Part shown: positions 15,958-24,022 of the stretch, one piece after another
Layout: each line of letters starts with the position of its first letter
Numbering within the stretch: the first letter of the stretch is position 1
Assembly: GCF_001043975.1 (NCBI RefSeq)
Contig: NZ_LABY01000027.1
Coordinates: 1 to 33,060, forward strand
Length of the DNA stretch: 33,060 nt
Direction of reading: 5' to 3'
Origin: Methylobacterium variabile
GTDB lineage: Bacteria; Pseudomonadota; Alphaproteobacteria; Rhizobiales; Beijerinckiaceae
Translations under genes and position numbers: made by a program
The notes under the pieces: generated by a model
Seen by the model: the letters and a program-made list of their open reading frames with translations, nothing else
The model's database searches: none
What the model was told of the DNA's origin: nothing

Positions 15958-16758
15958 ATGACCCTTCCGTTTGATCGGGCACGGATGATCGGCGAGGCGG
16001 CCCGGCTCGCCTGCCGCAGCGGCGCCATCACCGGCTGCACCGCCGGCATCGCCGACGGCTACGTCCAGGGCAACCTCGCGGTCCTGCCCGCCGACCTCGC
16101 CGACGAGTTCCTGCTCTTCGCCCAGCGCAACCCGAAATCCTGCCCGATCATCGGCGTCTCGGCGCGCGGCGAGCGGTCGATCCCCGAGCTCGGCCTCGAC
16201 CTCGACATCGCCACGGACGTCGCCGGCTACCGGGTCTGGCGCAACGGCGAGGTGGTGGAGGAGCGCGACTCCGTCGCGGATCTCTGGCGCGACGACCTCG
16301 TGGCCTTCGTGATCGGCTGCTCCTACTCGTTCGAGGCCGCGATGGCCGAGGACGGGCTGCCGCTGCGCCACGTCGAGATGGGGGTGCGGGTACCGATGTA
16401 CCGCACCAGCATCGCGACCGCGCCGGCCGGCCGCTTCTCGGGGCCGATGGTGGTCTCGATGCGCCCGCTCACGCCCGCCCAGGCGATCCGGGCGGTGCAG
16501 ATCACCTCCCGCTTCCCCTCGGTCCACGGCGCGCCGGTGCATCTCGGCCTGCCGGAGATGATCGGCATCCGCGACCTCGGGGCGCCCGATTACGGCGACC
16601 CGGTGCGGATCGGCCCGGACGAGATCCCGGTCTTCTGGGCCTGCGGCGTCACCCCGCAATCGGTGATCGCCGCCGTGCGGCCGGCCTTCGCCATCACCCA
16701 CGCCCCGGGCTGCATGCTGATCACCGACCGTCGCAACGGCGAGTTCGCGGTGCTCTAG
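15958..16758 (+). CDS. DUF1445 / YcsI-type putative hydro-lyase (UPF0317)
   Basis: A 266-residue member of the DUF1445 family, annotated elsewhere as putative hydro-lyase and related to the N-terminal part of the animal D-glutamate cyclase protein. Characteristic blocks are [19 protein letters not shown] near the start, [97 protein letters not shown] and [14 protein letters not shown]. The ATG at 15958 has a GAGGAG site. It lies 38 bases before the binding-protein gene, hence in the transporter operon. In Bacillus the homologue ycsI sits with 5-oxoprolinase genes, so a substrate near glutamate or 5-oxoproline is plausible here. The exact reaction is not established from this sequence. Confidence 0.88.
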   Translation: MTLPFDRARMIGEAARLACRSGAITGCTAGIADGYVQGNLAVLPADLADEFLLFAQRNPKSCPIIGVSARGERSIPELGLDLDIATDVAGYRVWRNGEVVEERDSVADLWRDDLVAFVIGCSYSFEAAMAEDGLPLRHVEMGVRVPMYRTSIATAPAGRFSGPMVVSMRPLTPAQAIRAVQITSRFPSVHGAPVHLGLPEMIGIRDLGAPDYGDPVRIGPDEIPVFWACGVTPQSVIAAVRPAFAITHAPGCMLITDRRNGEFAVL

Positions 16759-16796
16759 GACAAGATCGTAGCGGTTCAATCACGGGAGGCCAGCGC

Positions 16797-18047
16797 ATGA
16801 TCCGTCGTCGAGAACTCTTGGTCGGGGCCAGCGCCCTGTCGCTCGCCTCCCTGGGAGGTGCGCCCGCCCGCGCGGCGGCGCCCGAGGTGGTGGTCGGCGT
16901 GCTGTTCGCCATGTCGGGGCCGAGCGCGCAGGTGGGCGTCGACGCCCGCCACGCCATCGAGACGGCGCTGGACCTCATCAACAACGACCACGACCTCGAC
17001 CTGCCGGGCGCCAAGGGCGCGGGGCTCGCGGGGATGGGCGGCGCCAAGATCCGCCTCGTCTTCGCCGACCACCAGGCCGACCCGCAGAAGGGTCGGGCCG
17101 AGGCCGAGCGCCTCATCACCCAGGACAAGGTCTCGGCCCTCGTCGGCTGCTACCAATCCGCCGTCTCGGCGACGGTGAGCGCCACCGCCGAGCGCTACGG
17201 CGTGCCGTTCGTCTGCGCCGATTCCTCGTCGCCGAGCCTGCACCGCAAGGGCCTGAAGTACTTCTTCCGTCCGGCCGCCCACGACGAGATGTTCTCGGCC
17301 GCGATGTTCGACTTCATGGACGCCATGCGCAAGCAGGGCCAGAAGATCGACTCGGTCGCCCTGTTCTTCGAGGACACGATCTACGGGGTCGACTCGTCCA
17401 CCGTGCAGCGCAAGCTGGCGGCCGAGCGCGGCTACAAGCTCGTCGCCGACGTCAAGTACAAGAGCAACTCGCCCTCGCTGACCGCCGAGGTGCAGCAGCT
17501 CAAGACCGCCAACGCCGACGTGCTGCTGCCCACGAGCTACACCACCGACGCGATCCTGCTCACCAAGACCATGGCCGAGCTCGGCTACAAGCCGAAGAGC
17601 ATGATCGCCCAGGCCGCCGGCTTCTCCGAGAAGGTCACCTACGACGCCGTCGGCGACAAGCTCCAGGGCCTGATCTCCCGCGGCAGCTTCTCCCTCGACC
17701 TCGCCGCCAAGCGCCCGATGGTCGCCACCGTCAACGCGATGTACCGCGCCCGGGCCAACCGCGACCTCAACGACAATTCCTCGCGCCAGTTCATGGCGAT
17801 GATCGTGCTCGCCGACGCCCTCGACCGGGCGGGGTCCACCGACGGGCAGAAGCTCCGCGCCGCGCTCGCCGCCACCGACATCCCGGGCACGCGTACCGTG
17901 ATGCCCTGGACCAAGGTGGCGTTCGGACCCGACGGCCAGAACACCCACGCCGACCCCGTGCTGCTGCAATGGATCGGCGACAAGTTCGTCACGGTCTTCC
18001 CGGAATCCGCCGCGGTGGCCCCGGCGAAGTGGCCGATGAACGCGTGA
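16797..18047 (+). CDS. Liv-type ABC transporter substrate-binding protein
   Basis: Periplasmic binding protein of the branched-chain amino acid/amide type, 416 residues. The N-terminus MIRRRELLVGASALSLAS is an export signal with two adjacent arginines (Tat-like), with probable cleavage after ARA at residue 26. The mature part starts with the family strand PEVVVGVLFAMSGPSAQVG and continues with IRLVFADHQADPQKGRAEA, ALVGCYQSAVSATVSATAE, GVPFVCADSSSPSLHRKG and YFFRPAAHDEMFS, the usual type-I binding fold. It is followed by livHMGF. The ligand is not necessarily leucine; this branch includes proteins for amides, urea and various amino acid derivatives, and the linked DUF1445 gene suggests a glutamate-related compound. 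A purine-rich GGGAGG site lies eight bases before the ATG. Confidence 0.9.
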   Translation: MIRRRELLVGASALSLASLGGAPARAAAPEVVVGVLFAMSGPSAQVGVDARHAIETALDLINNDHDLDLPGAKGAGLAGMGGAKIRLVFADHQADPQKGRAEAERLITQDKVSALVGCYQSAVSATVSATAERYGVPFVCADSSSPSLHRKGLKYFFRPAAHDEMFSAAMFDFMDAMRKQGQKIDSVALFFEDTIYGVDSSTVQRKLAAERGYKLVADVKYKSNSPSLTAEVQQLKTANADVLLPTSYTTDAILLTKTMAELGYKPKSMIAQAAGFSEKVTYDAVGDKLQGLISRGSFSLDLAAKRPMVATVNAMYRARANRDLNDNSSRQFMAMIVLADALDRAGSTDGQKLRAALAATDIPGTRTVMPWTKVAFGPDGQNTHADPVLLQWIGDKFVTVFPESAAVAPAKWPMNA

Positions 18048-18108
18048 GGGGAGGGGCGTCGGTTCGCCGACGCCCGTCCCGAACGCGATGGTTCAAGGCG
18101 AAGCGCTC

Positions 18109-18132
18109 CCCCTCTCCCACACGGGAGAGGGG
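18109..18132 (+). terminator. 10-bp perfect hairpin between binding-protein gene and livH
   Basis: CCCCTCTCCC (18109-18118) and GGGAGAGGGG (18123-18132) flank an ACAC loop in the 146-base gap. Hairpins in this place often limit read-through or protect the abundant binding-protein mRNA. Alternatively it is a dispersed palindromic repeat, since similar pyrimidine-purine hairpins are common in related genomes. Confidence 0.55.
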
Positions 18133-18193
18133 ATCCTGCGCCCCTCTCGGCGACGATTGAACACCTCTCGCCTTCCGGAGCCCCGACCCACCC

Positions 18194-19072
18194 ATGACGA
18201 CGCAAGCCCTGGTGCAGGTGCTGGCGAGCGGCCTCCTGATGGGCTTGATCTACGCCCTGATCGCGGTCGGCCTCTCGCTTATCTTCGGCCTGATGGACGT
18301 GGTGAACTTCGCCCACGGCGAGTTCCTGATGCTCGCCATGTACGCGACCTTCGGGCTGGTGCTCGTCACCCAGCTCGACCCGGTGGTGCTGATGCCGCTG
18401 GTCGCCGCCCTGCTGTTCATGCTGGGAGCGGCCGCCTACATGGGCGTGGTCCGCTTCGCCATGCGGGCCAAGGCCAACCAGGGCATGGTGCAGATCTTCG
18501 CGACCTTCGGGCTCGCGATCCTGCTCCAGGGCGCTGCCCAGTACCTGTTCACGCCCGACTACCGCAACGTCCAGAACACCTGGCTCGGCGGGCGCACCCT
18601 CGATCTCGGCGGCGTCTTCCTGCCCTGGCCGCAGATCTTCGGGGCGCTGGTCTCGCTCGCCGCCTTCGGGGGCCTGCACCTCCTGATGAGCCGCACCGAT
18701 TTCGGCCGCGCGCTGGAGGCGACCCGCGAGGACCAGGGCGCGGTGGCCCTCGTCGGCATCGACCGCAACCGGGTCTTTGCCCTCGGCTGGGGCTTAGGGG
18801 CGGCCCTCGTCGGGCTCGCCGGGGCGGTCCTGGCGATCTTCTACTACATCCACCCCCAGGTCGGCGCGAGCTTCGCTCTCATCGCCTACGTCACGGTGGC
18901 GCTCGGCGGCTTCGGCAGCGTCGGCGGCGCGCTGGCGGCCGGGATCATCGTCGGCCTCGTCGAGGCCTTCACGGCGGTGATCCTGCCGCCGGCGCTCAAG
19001 TCCATCGGCGTCTACGCCCTCTACCTCGCGGTGGTGTTCGCGCGGCCGCAAGGCCTGTTCGGGAGGCTCTGA
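18194..19072 (+). CDS. livH: Liv-type ABC transporter permease LivH
   Basis: First membrane subunit of the importer, 292 residues with about eight hydrophobic segments. Diagnostic is the N-terminal block GLIYALIAVGLSLIFGLMDVVNFAHGEFLMLAMY (residues 16-49), followed later by FGRALEATREDQGAVALVGIDRNRVF, the cytoplasmic coupling helix, and VALGGFGSVGGALAAG with a glycine-rich transmembrane turn. It pairs with LivM to form the channel. Its stop overlaps the livM start by one base (TGATG), showing tight coupling of translation. The substrate depends on the binding protein and is unknown. Confidence 0.94.
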   Translation: MTTQALVQVLASGLLMGLIYALIAVGLSLIFGLMDVVNFAHGEFLMLAMYATFGLVLVTQLDPVVLMPLVAALLFMLGAAAYMGVVRFAMRAKANQGMVQIFATFGLAILLQGAAQYLFTPDYRNVQNTWLGGRTLDLGGVFLPWPQIFGALVSLAAFGGLHLLMSRTDFGRALEATREDQGAVALVGIDRNRVFALGWGLGAALVGLAGAVLAIFYYIHPQVGASFALIAYVTVALGGFGSVGGALAAGIIVGLVEAFTAVILPPALKSIGVYALYLAVVFARPQGLFGRL

Positions 19073-20112
19073 TGACCACGCTGACCACCGCCCTTGCGCC
19101 GGGATCGCTGCCGGCGCGGGCCGAGGCGAGCTACGCCGCCAAGCGCCGGCGCAAGCTGGTCGTCGCCGCCCTGGTCTTCGCCGCGCTCGCCGCGCTGCCC
19201 TACGGCATCCGCGACGTCTACCTGCAGAACGTCTTGATCCTGACCCTGATGTACGCCGCTCTCTCGCAGAGCTGGAACATCCTCGGGGGCTATTGCGGCC
19301 AGGTGTCGCTTGGCCACGCGCTCTACTTCGGCTTCGGCGCCTACGCGACCACGGTGCTGTTCGTCACCTACGGCGTGCTGCCGTGGTTCGGCATGCTGGC
19401 CGGTGGCCTCCTCTCGGCGGTGGTGGCGCTTGGCCTGGGCTATCCGTGCTTCCGGCTGGCCGGCCACTACTTCTCGATCGCCACCATCGTGATCGCGGAG
19501 ATCGGCCTGCTGCTCGTCCACAACTGGGACTTCGTCGGCGGCGCGATGGGCATCCAGTGGCCGTTCAACCCGGATTCCTGGTGGACGTTGCAATTCGCCC
19601 GCGACAAGATCCCGTACGTCCACTTCGCGGTCGGCTTCCTCGCCGTGGTGTGGTTCGTCACCTGGCTGATCGAGGGGTCGCGCTGGGGCTACTGGTGGCG
19701 CGCGGTCAAGGACGACGCTCAGGCCGCCGAGAGCCTCGGCGTCGAGGTCTTCCGGTCGAAGATGGCGGCCGCCGCGGTCTCGGCCTTCTTCACCGCTATC
19801 GGCGGCGGCTTCTACGCCGCTTACGTCTCCTACATCGACCCCGAGAGCGTGATGAGCTTCCGCTTCTCGCTGCTCTTTGCCTTGCCGGCGGTGCTCGGCG
19901 GCATCGGAACCCTGTGGGGACCGCTCGTCGGCGCCGCGATCCTGATCCCGCTCACCGAGATCAGCCGCTCCTATCTCGGCGGCAGCGGCAACGGCCTCGA
20001 CCTGATGCTCTACGGCGTGCTGGTGATGGTGGTGGCGCTGGCCCGGCCCGAGGGCGTGCTCAGCCTGTTCCGCCGCACCCGCAAGGCCCGCAACGAGGAG
20101 GCGACCCCGTGA
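19072..20112 (+). CDS. livM: Liv-type ABC transporter permease LivM
   Basis: Second membrane subunit, 346 residues. It has the LivM block MYAALSQSWNILGGYCGQVSLGHA and FGFGAYATTVLF (about residues 59-102), the helix RLAGHYFSIATIVIAE, the coupling-helix segment WWRAVKDDAQAAESLGVEV near 207-225 and the closing LPAVLGGIGTLWGPLVGAAI. Compared with E. coli LivM it is shorter at the N-terminus but complete for the family in alphaproteobacteria. It starts one base inside livH and ends four bases inside livG (GTGA overlap), so all four transporter genes are translationally coupled. Confidence 0.94.
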   Translation: MTTLTTALAPGSLPARAEASYAAKRRRKLVVAALVFAALAALPYGIRDVYLQNVLILTLMYAALSQSWNILGGYCGQVSLGHALYFGFGAYATTVLFVTYGVLPWFGMLAGGLLSAVVALGLGYPCFRLAGHYFSIATIVIAEIGLLLVHNWDFVGGAMGIQWPFNPDSWWTLQFARDKIPYVHFAVGFLAVVWFVTWLIEGSRWGYWWRAVKDDAQAAESLGVEVFRSKMAAAAVSAFFTAIGGGFYAAYVSYIDPESVMSFRFSLLFALPAVLGGIGTLWGPLVGAAILIPLTEISRSYLGGSGNGLDLMLYGVLVMVVALARPEGVLSLFRRTRKARNEEATP

Positions 20113-20855
20113 GCAGCCCTGTCGCGACCGATCCCCTGCTGCGCATCGACCACGTCACGTTGCGCTTCGGCGGCCTCGTCGCCAACGCCGATGTCAGCCT
20201 CGAGGTGCCGGAGGGCCAGATCCTCGGGCTGCTCGGACCGAACGGCGCCGGCAAGTCGACCCTGTTCAACCTGATCTCCGGCACCTACCGGCCGAGCGAG
20301 GGCCGGATCATCTTCCGAGGCCAGGACATCACCGGGCTCTCCGCCCCCGAGCGGTGCCGGCGCGGCATCGCCCGCACCTTCCAGGTGCCGCGCTCCTTCG
20401 ACTCGATGAACGTGGTCGAGAACGTGATCGTCGGGGGCTTTGCCCGCCACGCCAGCGCCGCCGCGGCGAGGCGCGTCGCCCTCGAGACCCTGGACTTCGC
20501 CGGCCTCGCTCACCGCGCCGAGGCCGTGGCGGGGGAACTGACCCCGCCCGAGAAGCGCCGCCTCGAGGTCGCCCGGGCGCTCGCCACCGGACCGCGGCTC
20601 CTCCTCCTCGACGAGGTCCTGACGGGCCTGACTCCGAGCGAGGCCAAGGCCGGCGTCGAGCTGATCCGCAAGGTCGCCGCGACCGGCGTCACCGTCATCA
20701 TGGTCGAGCACGTGATGGAGGTGGTGATGCCGCTGGTCGATCGCGCCGTGGTGCTGCATCTCGGCCGCGTCCTGGCCGAGGGTCACCCGACCGAGGTGGT
20801 GCGCCACGAGGGCGTCATCACCGCCTATCTGGGGGAGCGTCACCGTGCTGCTTGA
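20109..20855 (+). CDS. livG: Liv-type ABC transporter ATP-binding protein LivG
   Basis: First ATPase subunit, 248 residues from a GTG that overlaps the livM stop. The Walker A motif is GPNGAGKST (residues 43-51), the family segment GIARTFQVPRSFDSMNVVENV follows, and Walker B is LLLLDEVLTGL with a switch histidine in IMVEHVMEVV. The signature motif is unusual: where most LivG proteins have a YGxQRRLEIARAL-type C-loop, this one reads LTPPEKRRLEVARALAT and lacks the glycine. Some LivG-like proteins carry similar degenerate C-loops, and the partner LivF has a normal one, so the dimer probably keeps one full catalytic site. The C-terminus extends to AYLGERHRAA. Overlaps livF by 11 bases. Confidence 0.93.
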   Translation: MSSPVATDPLLRIDHVTLRFGGLVANADVSLEVPEGQILGLLGPNGAGKSTLFNLISGTYRPSEGRIIFRGQDITGLSAPERCRRGIARTFQVPRSFDSMNVVENVIVGGFARHASAAAARRVALETLDFAGLAHRAEAVAGELTPPEKRRLEVARALATGPRLLLLDEVLTGLTPSEAKAGVELIRKVAATGVTVIMVEHVMEVVMPLVDRAVVLHLGRVLAEGHPTEVVRHEGVITAYLGERHRAA

Positions 20856-21552
20856 GGTCCGCGGGCTCTCCACCGCCTACCAGGGCTTGCTCGCCATCCA
20901 GGGCGTCTCGATCGAGGTCGATTCGGGCGAGATCGTCGTCGTGGCGGGCGCCAACGGCGCCGGCAAGTCGACGCTGCTCAAGTCCATCGCCGGGATGGAG
21001 CGGCCGCGCTCCGGCGAGGTCGTCTTCGACGGGGCCCGCATCGACGGCCTGCCCGGCCACGCCATCACGGCAAAGGGCATCGCCTACGTGCCGGAGAACA
21101 AGCGGCTCTTCCCGCGCCTCTCGGTCGCCGACAACCTGCGGCTCGGCAGCTATCTCCACCGCCGGGCGGCCGACCGCGAGGCGCCGCTCGAGCGGGTCTT
21201 CTCCCTGTTCCCCCGCCTCAAGGAGCGCCTGCCGCAGCGCGCCGGCACCCTCTCGGGCGGCGAGCAGCAGATGCTCGCCATCGGCCGCGCCCTGATGACC
21301 CGGCCGCGCCTCCTGATGCTCGACGAGCCCTCGCAGGGCATCATGCCCAAGCTCGTCGACGAGATCTTTTCCGCCGTCGAGGCGATCCGGGCCTCGGGCA
21401 CGACGATCCTGCTGGTGGAGCAGCGGCTCGCCGAGTCGCTCAGCATCGCCGACCGGGCCTACGTGCTCCAGACCGGCCGCCTGATGCTCACGGGCCCCGC
21501 CGCGACCCTGCGGGACGACCCGGAGGTGCGCCGGGCCTACCTGGGAATCTGA
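20845..21552 (+). CDS. livF: Liv-type ABC transporter ATP-binding protein LivF
   Basis: Second ATPase subunit, 235 residues, starting at a GTG inside the end of livG with GGGGGAG eight bases upstream. Walker A is GANGAGKST (residues 35-43), the LivF-specific GIAYVPENKRLFPRLSV block follows, the signature is a canonical LSGGEQQMLAIGRAL, Walker B is RLLMLDEPSQGI and the switch region is LLVEQRLAESLSIADRAYVL. It is last in the operon; an eight-base GC-rich inverted repeat immediately follows its stop. Confidence 0.95.
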   Translation: MLLEVRGLSTAYQGLLAIQGVSIEVDSGEIVVVAGANGAGKSTLLKSIAGMERPRSGEVVFDGARIDGLPGHAITAKGIAYVPENKRLFPRLSVADNLRLGSYLHRRAADREAPLERVFSLFPRLKERLPQRAGTLSGGEQQMLAIGRALMTRPRLLMLDEPSQGIMPKLVDEIFSAVEAIRASGTTILLVEQRLAESLSIADRAYVLQTGRLMLTGPAATLRDDPEVRRAYLGI

Positions 21553-21582
21553 GCCGGGCCCCGAGACTCCCGCAGGCCCGGC
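21553..21582 (+). terminator. Possible terminator of the liv operon
   Basis: GCCGGGCC (21553-21560) and GGCCCGGC (21575-21582) form a perfect eight-base stem around a 14-base loop directly after the livF stop. There is no T-run. Confidence 0.45.
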
Positions 21583-21619
21583 CGATGCTCTACAGAGGGC
21601 TCCGCACGGAGACCCATCG

Positions 21620-22207
21620 ATGACCAGCCGCACCACCGAGATCACGCTCGAGCGCATCGCCCTGATCCGGCGCCTGGTCGTGGCCTGGGATCCGGCGGGG
21701 CAGGGCGCCCCGGTGATCCACCCGGACGCTCCCTACGGCAGCCTCGACCGGGACGGCGACATCGCCAACGTCACCGGCGACGACGAGGGCGCGGCGGAGG
21801 AGCACCGGGCGGTGGGCGAGGCGCTGGTGGCCTTCCTGCACCACGCCAACCTCAAGCCCGGCCGCTACAGCTACCACAACCCGCTGACGAAGCTCGACCT
21901 GACCCACGTCTCCGACGTCTTTCGCGACGAGGCCGCCGGCACGGCGCCCGAGCAGATCGTGTTCGAGGTCGGCCCCGAGCACATCGCCTTGATCCGCCAT
22001 CTGGCGATGGGGTGGGACGAGGCGCGCGCGGTGCCGGCGGTCGACGATACCGCGCCCTACGGCCCGGGCGACCTCGAGGAGGCGATGACCCGCGCCCTTG
22101 GCGGCGCGCCGCGCGACGACCTGCCCCGGCTGCACCGGGCGATGCAACCCGCCCTGCAGATCTTCCTGCGCAGCGCCGACATCGCGCCGGGTGATTACGA
22201 CGTCTGA
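21620..22207 (+). CDS. Unrecognised protein with an internal domain duplication
   Basis: A 195-residue soluble protein that I cannot place in a named family. It consists of two copies of one domain of about 75 residues, roughly 8-84 and 115-195. Shared landmarks in each copy are IALIRRL/IALIRHL, a following W-D pair, APYG, an acidic helix, an L-ALQxFL-type helix and a closing PGRY/PGDY. No signal peptide or membrane segment is seen. ATG at 21620 follows an ACGGAGA site. It is 67 bases downstream of livF on the same strand with a hairpin between, so it may be transcribed separately. Copy one contains an acidic insert (DRDGDIAN, GDDEGAAEE) missing from copy two. Function is unknown. Confidence 0.75.
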   Translation: MTSRTTEITLERIALIRRLVVAWDPAGQGAPVIHPDAPYGSLDRDGDIANVTGDDEGAAEEHRAVGEALVAFLHHANLKPGRYSYHNPLTKLDLTHVSDVFRDEAAGTAPEQIVFEVGPEHIALIRHLAMGWDEARAVPAVDDTAPYGPGDLEEAMTRALGGAPRDDLPRLHRAMQPALQIFLRSADIAPGDYDV

Positions 22208-22248
22208 GGGCCTCATTGGCTGGATCCGACAGATTTGACACCCGGCAT

Positions 22249-22284
22249 GTCATTCCGGGCTCCGCTGCGCGGCCCCGGAATGAC
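22249..22284. repeat. Dispersed-type palindromic repeat
   Basis: GTCATTCCGGG (22249-22259) and CCCGGAATGAC (22274-22284) are exact reverse complements. The centre can also pair (CCGC at 22262 with GCGG at 22269), giving one long stem. Palindromes of this GTCATTCCGGGG type are scattered between genes in many Hyphomicrobiales genomes. Here it lies between two converging genes and may end both transcripts. Confidence 0.65.
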
Positions 22285-22343
22285 GAAGAGGGTGTTCATA
22301 CTGTCCGGCAAGTCAAAGGCGCCGCGGTATCATTCAGCGCCCG

Positions 22344-23846
22344 TCAGGCCACCTTGCGCGGGACCATGCGCTCGCTCGCCAGCGCCTCGCGGGCGCCGGA
22401 CAGCCCGGCCTCGGCGTACTCGGCGTCCTCGTTGACGTTCCAGACGTCGAAGCGGCGCTCGCCGAGCATGATGTTCCGCGCCGTCAGCATCGCGGTCATC
22501 ATCGCGTGGTCCTGGTTGTTGTACTTGTGCATCCCGTTGCGGCCGACGAGGTGCAGGGTCGGGTAGCCGATCTCGAGGTCCCGGCGGATTGTCGCGACGT
22601 TGGCGCGGTAGGCGTCGTCGTAGACCGGATAGGCCTTGGGCTGGCGCACCACGCAGGCATCGACCACGCTCGCGGGATCGACGAGGCCGATCAGGCCGAT
22701 CTCCCGGCGGGCCATCGCGATCAGCTCGGAATCGGGGGCGTTCCATACCCCGTCGCCCTCGAAGCAGAAATACTCGAGGCCGAGGCAGGTGTAGGACTCG
22801 TCCGGCACCATCTCGGGCGACCAGGAGCGGAAGTTCTGCACCCGCCCCACCTTCACGGCCGGGTCGTGGACGTAGATCCAGTTGTCCGGGAAGCTGTCCT
22901 TCGCCCGGGCGATCAGCGCCACGGTGAGGAAGTCGCGGTAGCGCAGGGAGCGGGCCTGGAAGGTGCTCAGGGGCGCCGGGCGGATCGCGCCGACGAGTTC
23001 GCGGATCGGCGCCGAGGAGACGACGTTGCGGGCCGTGAAGGTCTCGCGGCCGCCGTCCTGGCGCCGGGCGCTCACCGTCCACAGCTTCGTGCCCGCATCG
23101 TACGACAGGGCGTCGACGCGCCGATCGAGGAGGACCCGCCCTCCGTTCCCGCGGATCGCCGCGGCGGCGGCGTCCCACATCATGCCGGGGCCGCGGCGGG
23201 GATAGCGGAAGGACTCGATCAGCGTCTTGATGACCGGGCCGTCCGCCGGCGCCGGCCGGTGCAGGCCGAGCGAGCGCTTGACCCCGTCGCGGATGGCGGC
23301 GCCGAGGTCGAGCCCCTTGATGCGCTGGGCGGCCCAGTCGGCCGAGATCTCGTCGCAGGACATCCCCCACACCTTCTCGGTGTAGGTCTTGAAGAAGATC
23401 GAAAAAAGCCGCTCGCCGAACTGGTTGCGGACCCAGTCGTGGAAGCTCCTCGGCTCCGCGATCGGCCGGGCCCGGGCCCAGAGGTAGGAGGCAACGCAGG
23501 CCGCGCTCTCGAGGAGCCCGAGGTTGCGCAGGGCCTCGAACGCCCTGAGCGGGTAGGCGTAGGTCTTGCCCTTGTAGTAGATCCGCGACAGGCGCGGCCG
23601 CTCAATGAAGTCGTCGGGCAGGATCTCGTTCCAGAGATCGACCACCTCCTTCGCCTTCGAGAAGAAGCGGTGGCCGCCGATGTCGAACAGGAAGCCCTTG
23701 TACTCGACCGTCCGGCTGATGCCGCCGACCTGGGCCGGATCGCGCTCCAGCACCACGACGTCGCGGCCGGCCTTGGCCAGCATGTAGCCGGTGGTCAGGC
23801 CCGCCGGGCCCGCGCCGATGACCAGCGTCTCGGTGTGAAGGCTCAT
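22344..23846 (-). CDS. FAD-dependent oxidoreductase, UDP-galactopyranose-mutase-like
   Basis: A 500-residue flavoprotein with an N-terminal Rossmann motif LVIGAGPAGLTTGYMLA and a matching VVVLERD acidic end (residues 8-36), then GGISRTVEYKGFLFDIGGHRFF, typical of the branch close to UDP-galactopyranose mutase and protoporphyrinogen-oxidase-like proteins. The C-terminus has LHLVGRNGMHKYNNQDHAMM, a block that in this group contacts the flavin. Such proteins are frequently found with glycosyltransferase genes and may act on a sugar nucleotide or polyprenyl-linked sugar, but the substrate is unknown. I chose the ATG at 23846 because the Rossmann motif begins normally seven residues later; a 43-residue extension upstream is unlikely. 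The gene is divergent from a GT-C-like membrane protein, with a 176-base spacer. Confidence 0.85.
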   Translation of the reverse strand: MSLHTETLVIGAGPAGLTTGYMLAKAGRDVVVLERDPAQVGGISRTVEYKGFLFDIGGHRFFSKAKEVVDLWNEILPDDFIERPRLSRIYYKGKTYAYPLRAFEALRNLGLLESAACVASYLWARARPIAEPRSFHDWVRNQFGERLFSIFFKTYTEKVWGMSCDEISADWAAQRIKGLDLGAAIRDGVKRSLGLHRPAPADGPVIKTLIESFRYPRRGPGMMWDAAAAAIRGNGGRVLLDRRVDALSYDAGTKLWTVSARRQDGGRETFTARNVVSSAPIRELVGAIRPAPLSTFQARSLRYRDFLTVALIARAKDSFPDNWIYVHDPAVKVGRVQNFRSWSPEMVPDESYTCLGLEYFCFEGDGVWNAPDSELIAMARREIGLIGLVDPASVVDACVVRQPKAYPVYDDAYRANVATIRRDLEIGYPTLHLVGRNGMHKYNNQDHAMMTAMLTARNIMLGERRFDVWNVNEDAEYAEAGLSGAREALASERMVPRKVA

Positions 23847-23909
23847 CGCTCGGGCAACTCCGGGGCCGGATCGGCCGCTGCACGCAGAAAAACAGGGTCT
23901 GTCCCCGAG

Positions 23910-23931
23910 CTTTACGCCCGGGATAGTAAAG
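23910..23931. promoter_or_regulatory. Small inverted repeat in the divergent spacer
   Basis: CTTTAC (23910-23915) and GTAAAG (23926-23931) are separated by ten bases, followed by a second six-base inverted repeat (23946-23951 with 23957-23962). The position between divergent genes makes a shared operator possible, but the arms are short. Confidence 0.3.
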
Positions 23932-24022
23932 AACCGCTCACCACGCCCCGCTAACCGCGGGGTAAGGGCGGGCATGCGAGGAGGAGACGCTCGGATCCAA
24001 CGAAGGCCCGCCGGAGCCCGCC

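Noticed and set aside
12586..16779. A 1397-codon minus-strand open frame
   Set aside because: It lies across the MocR, paiB, LysR and DUF1445 genes; the composition is arginine- and glycine-rich, as expected of a shadow frame.
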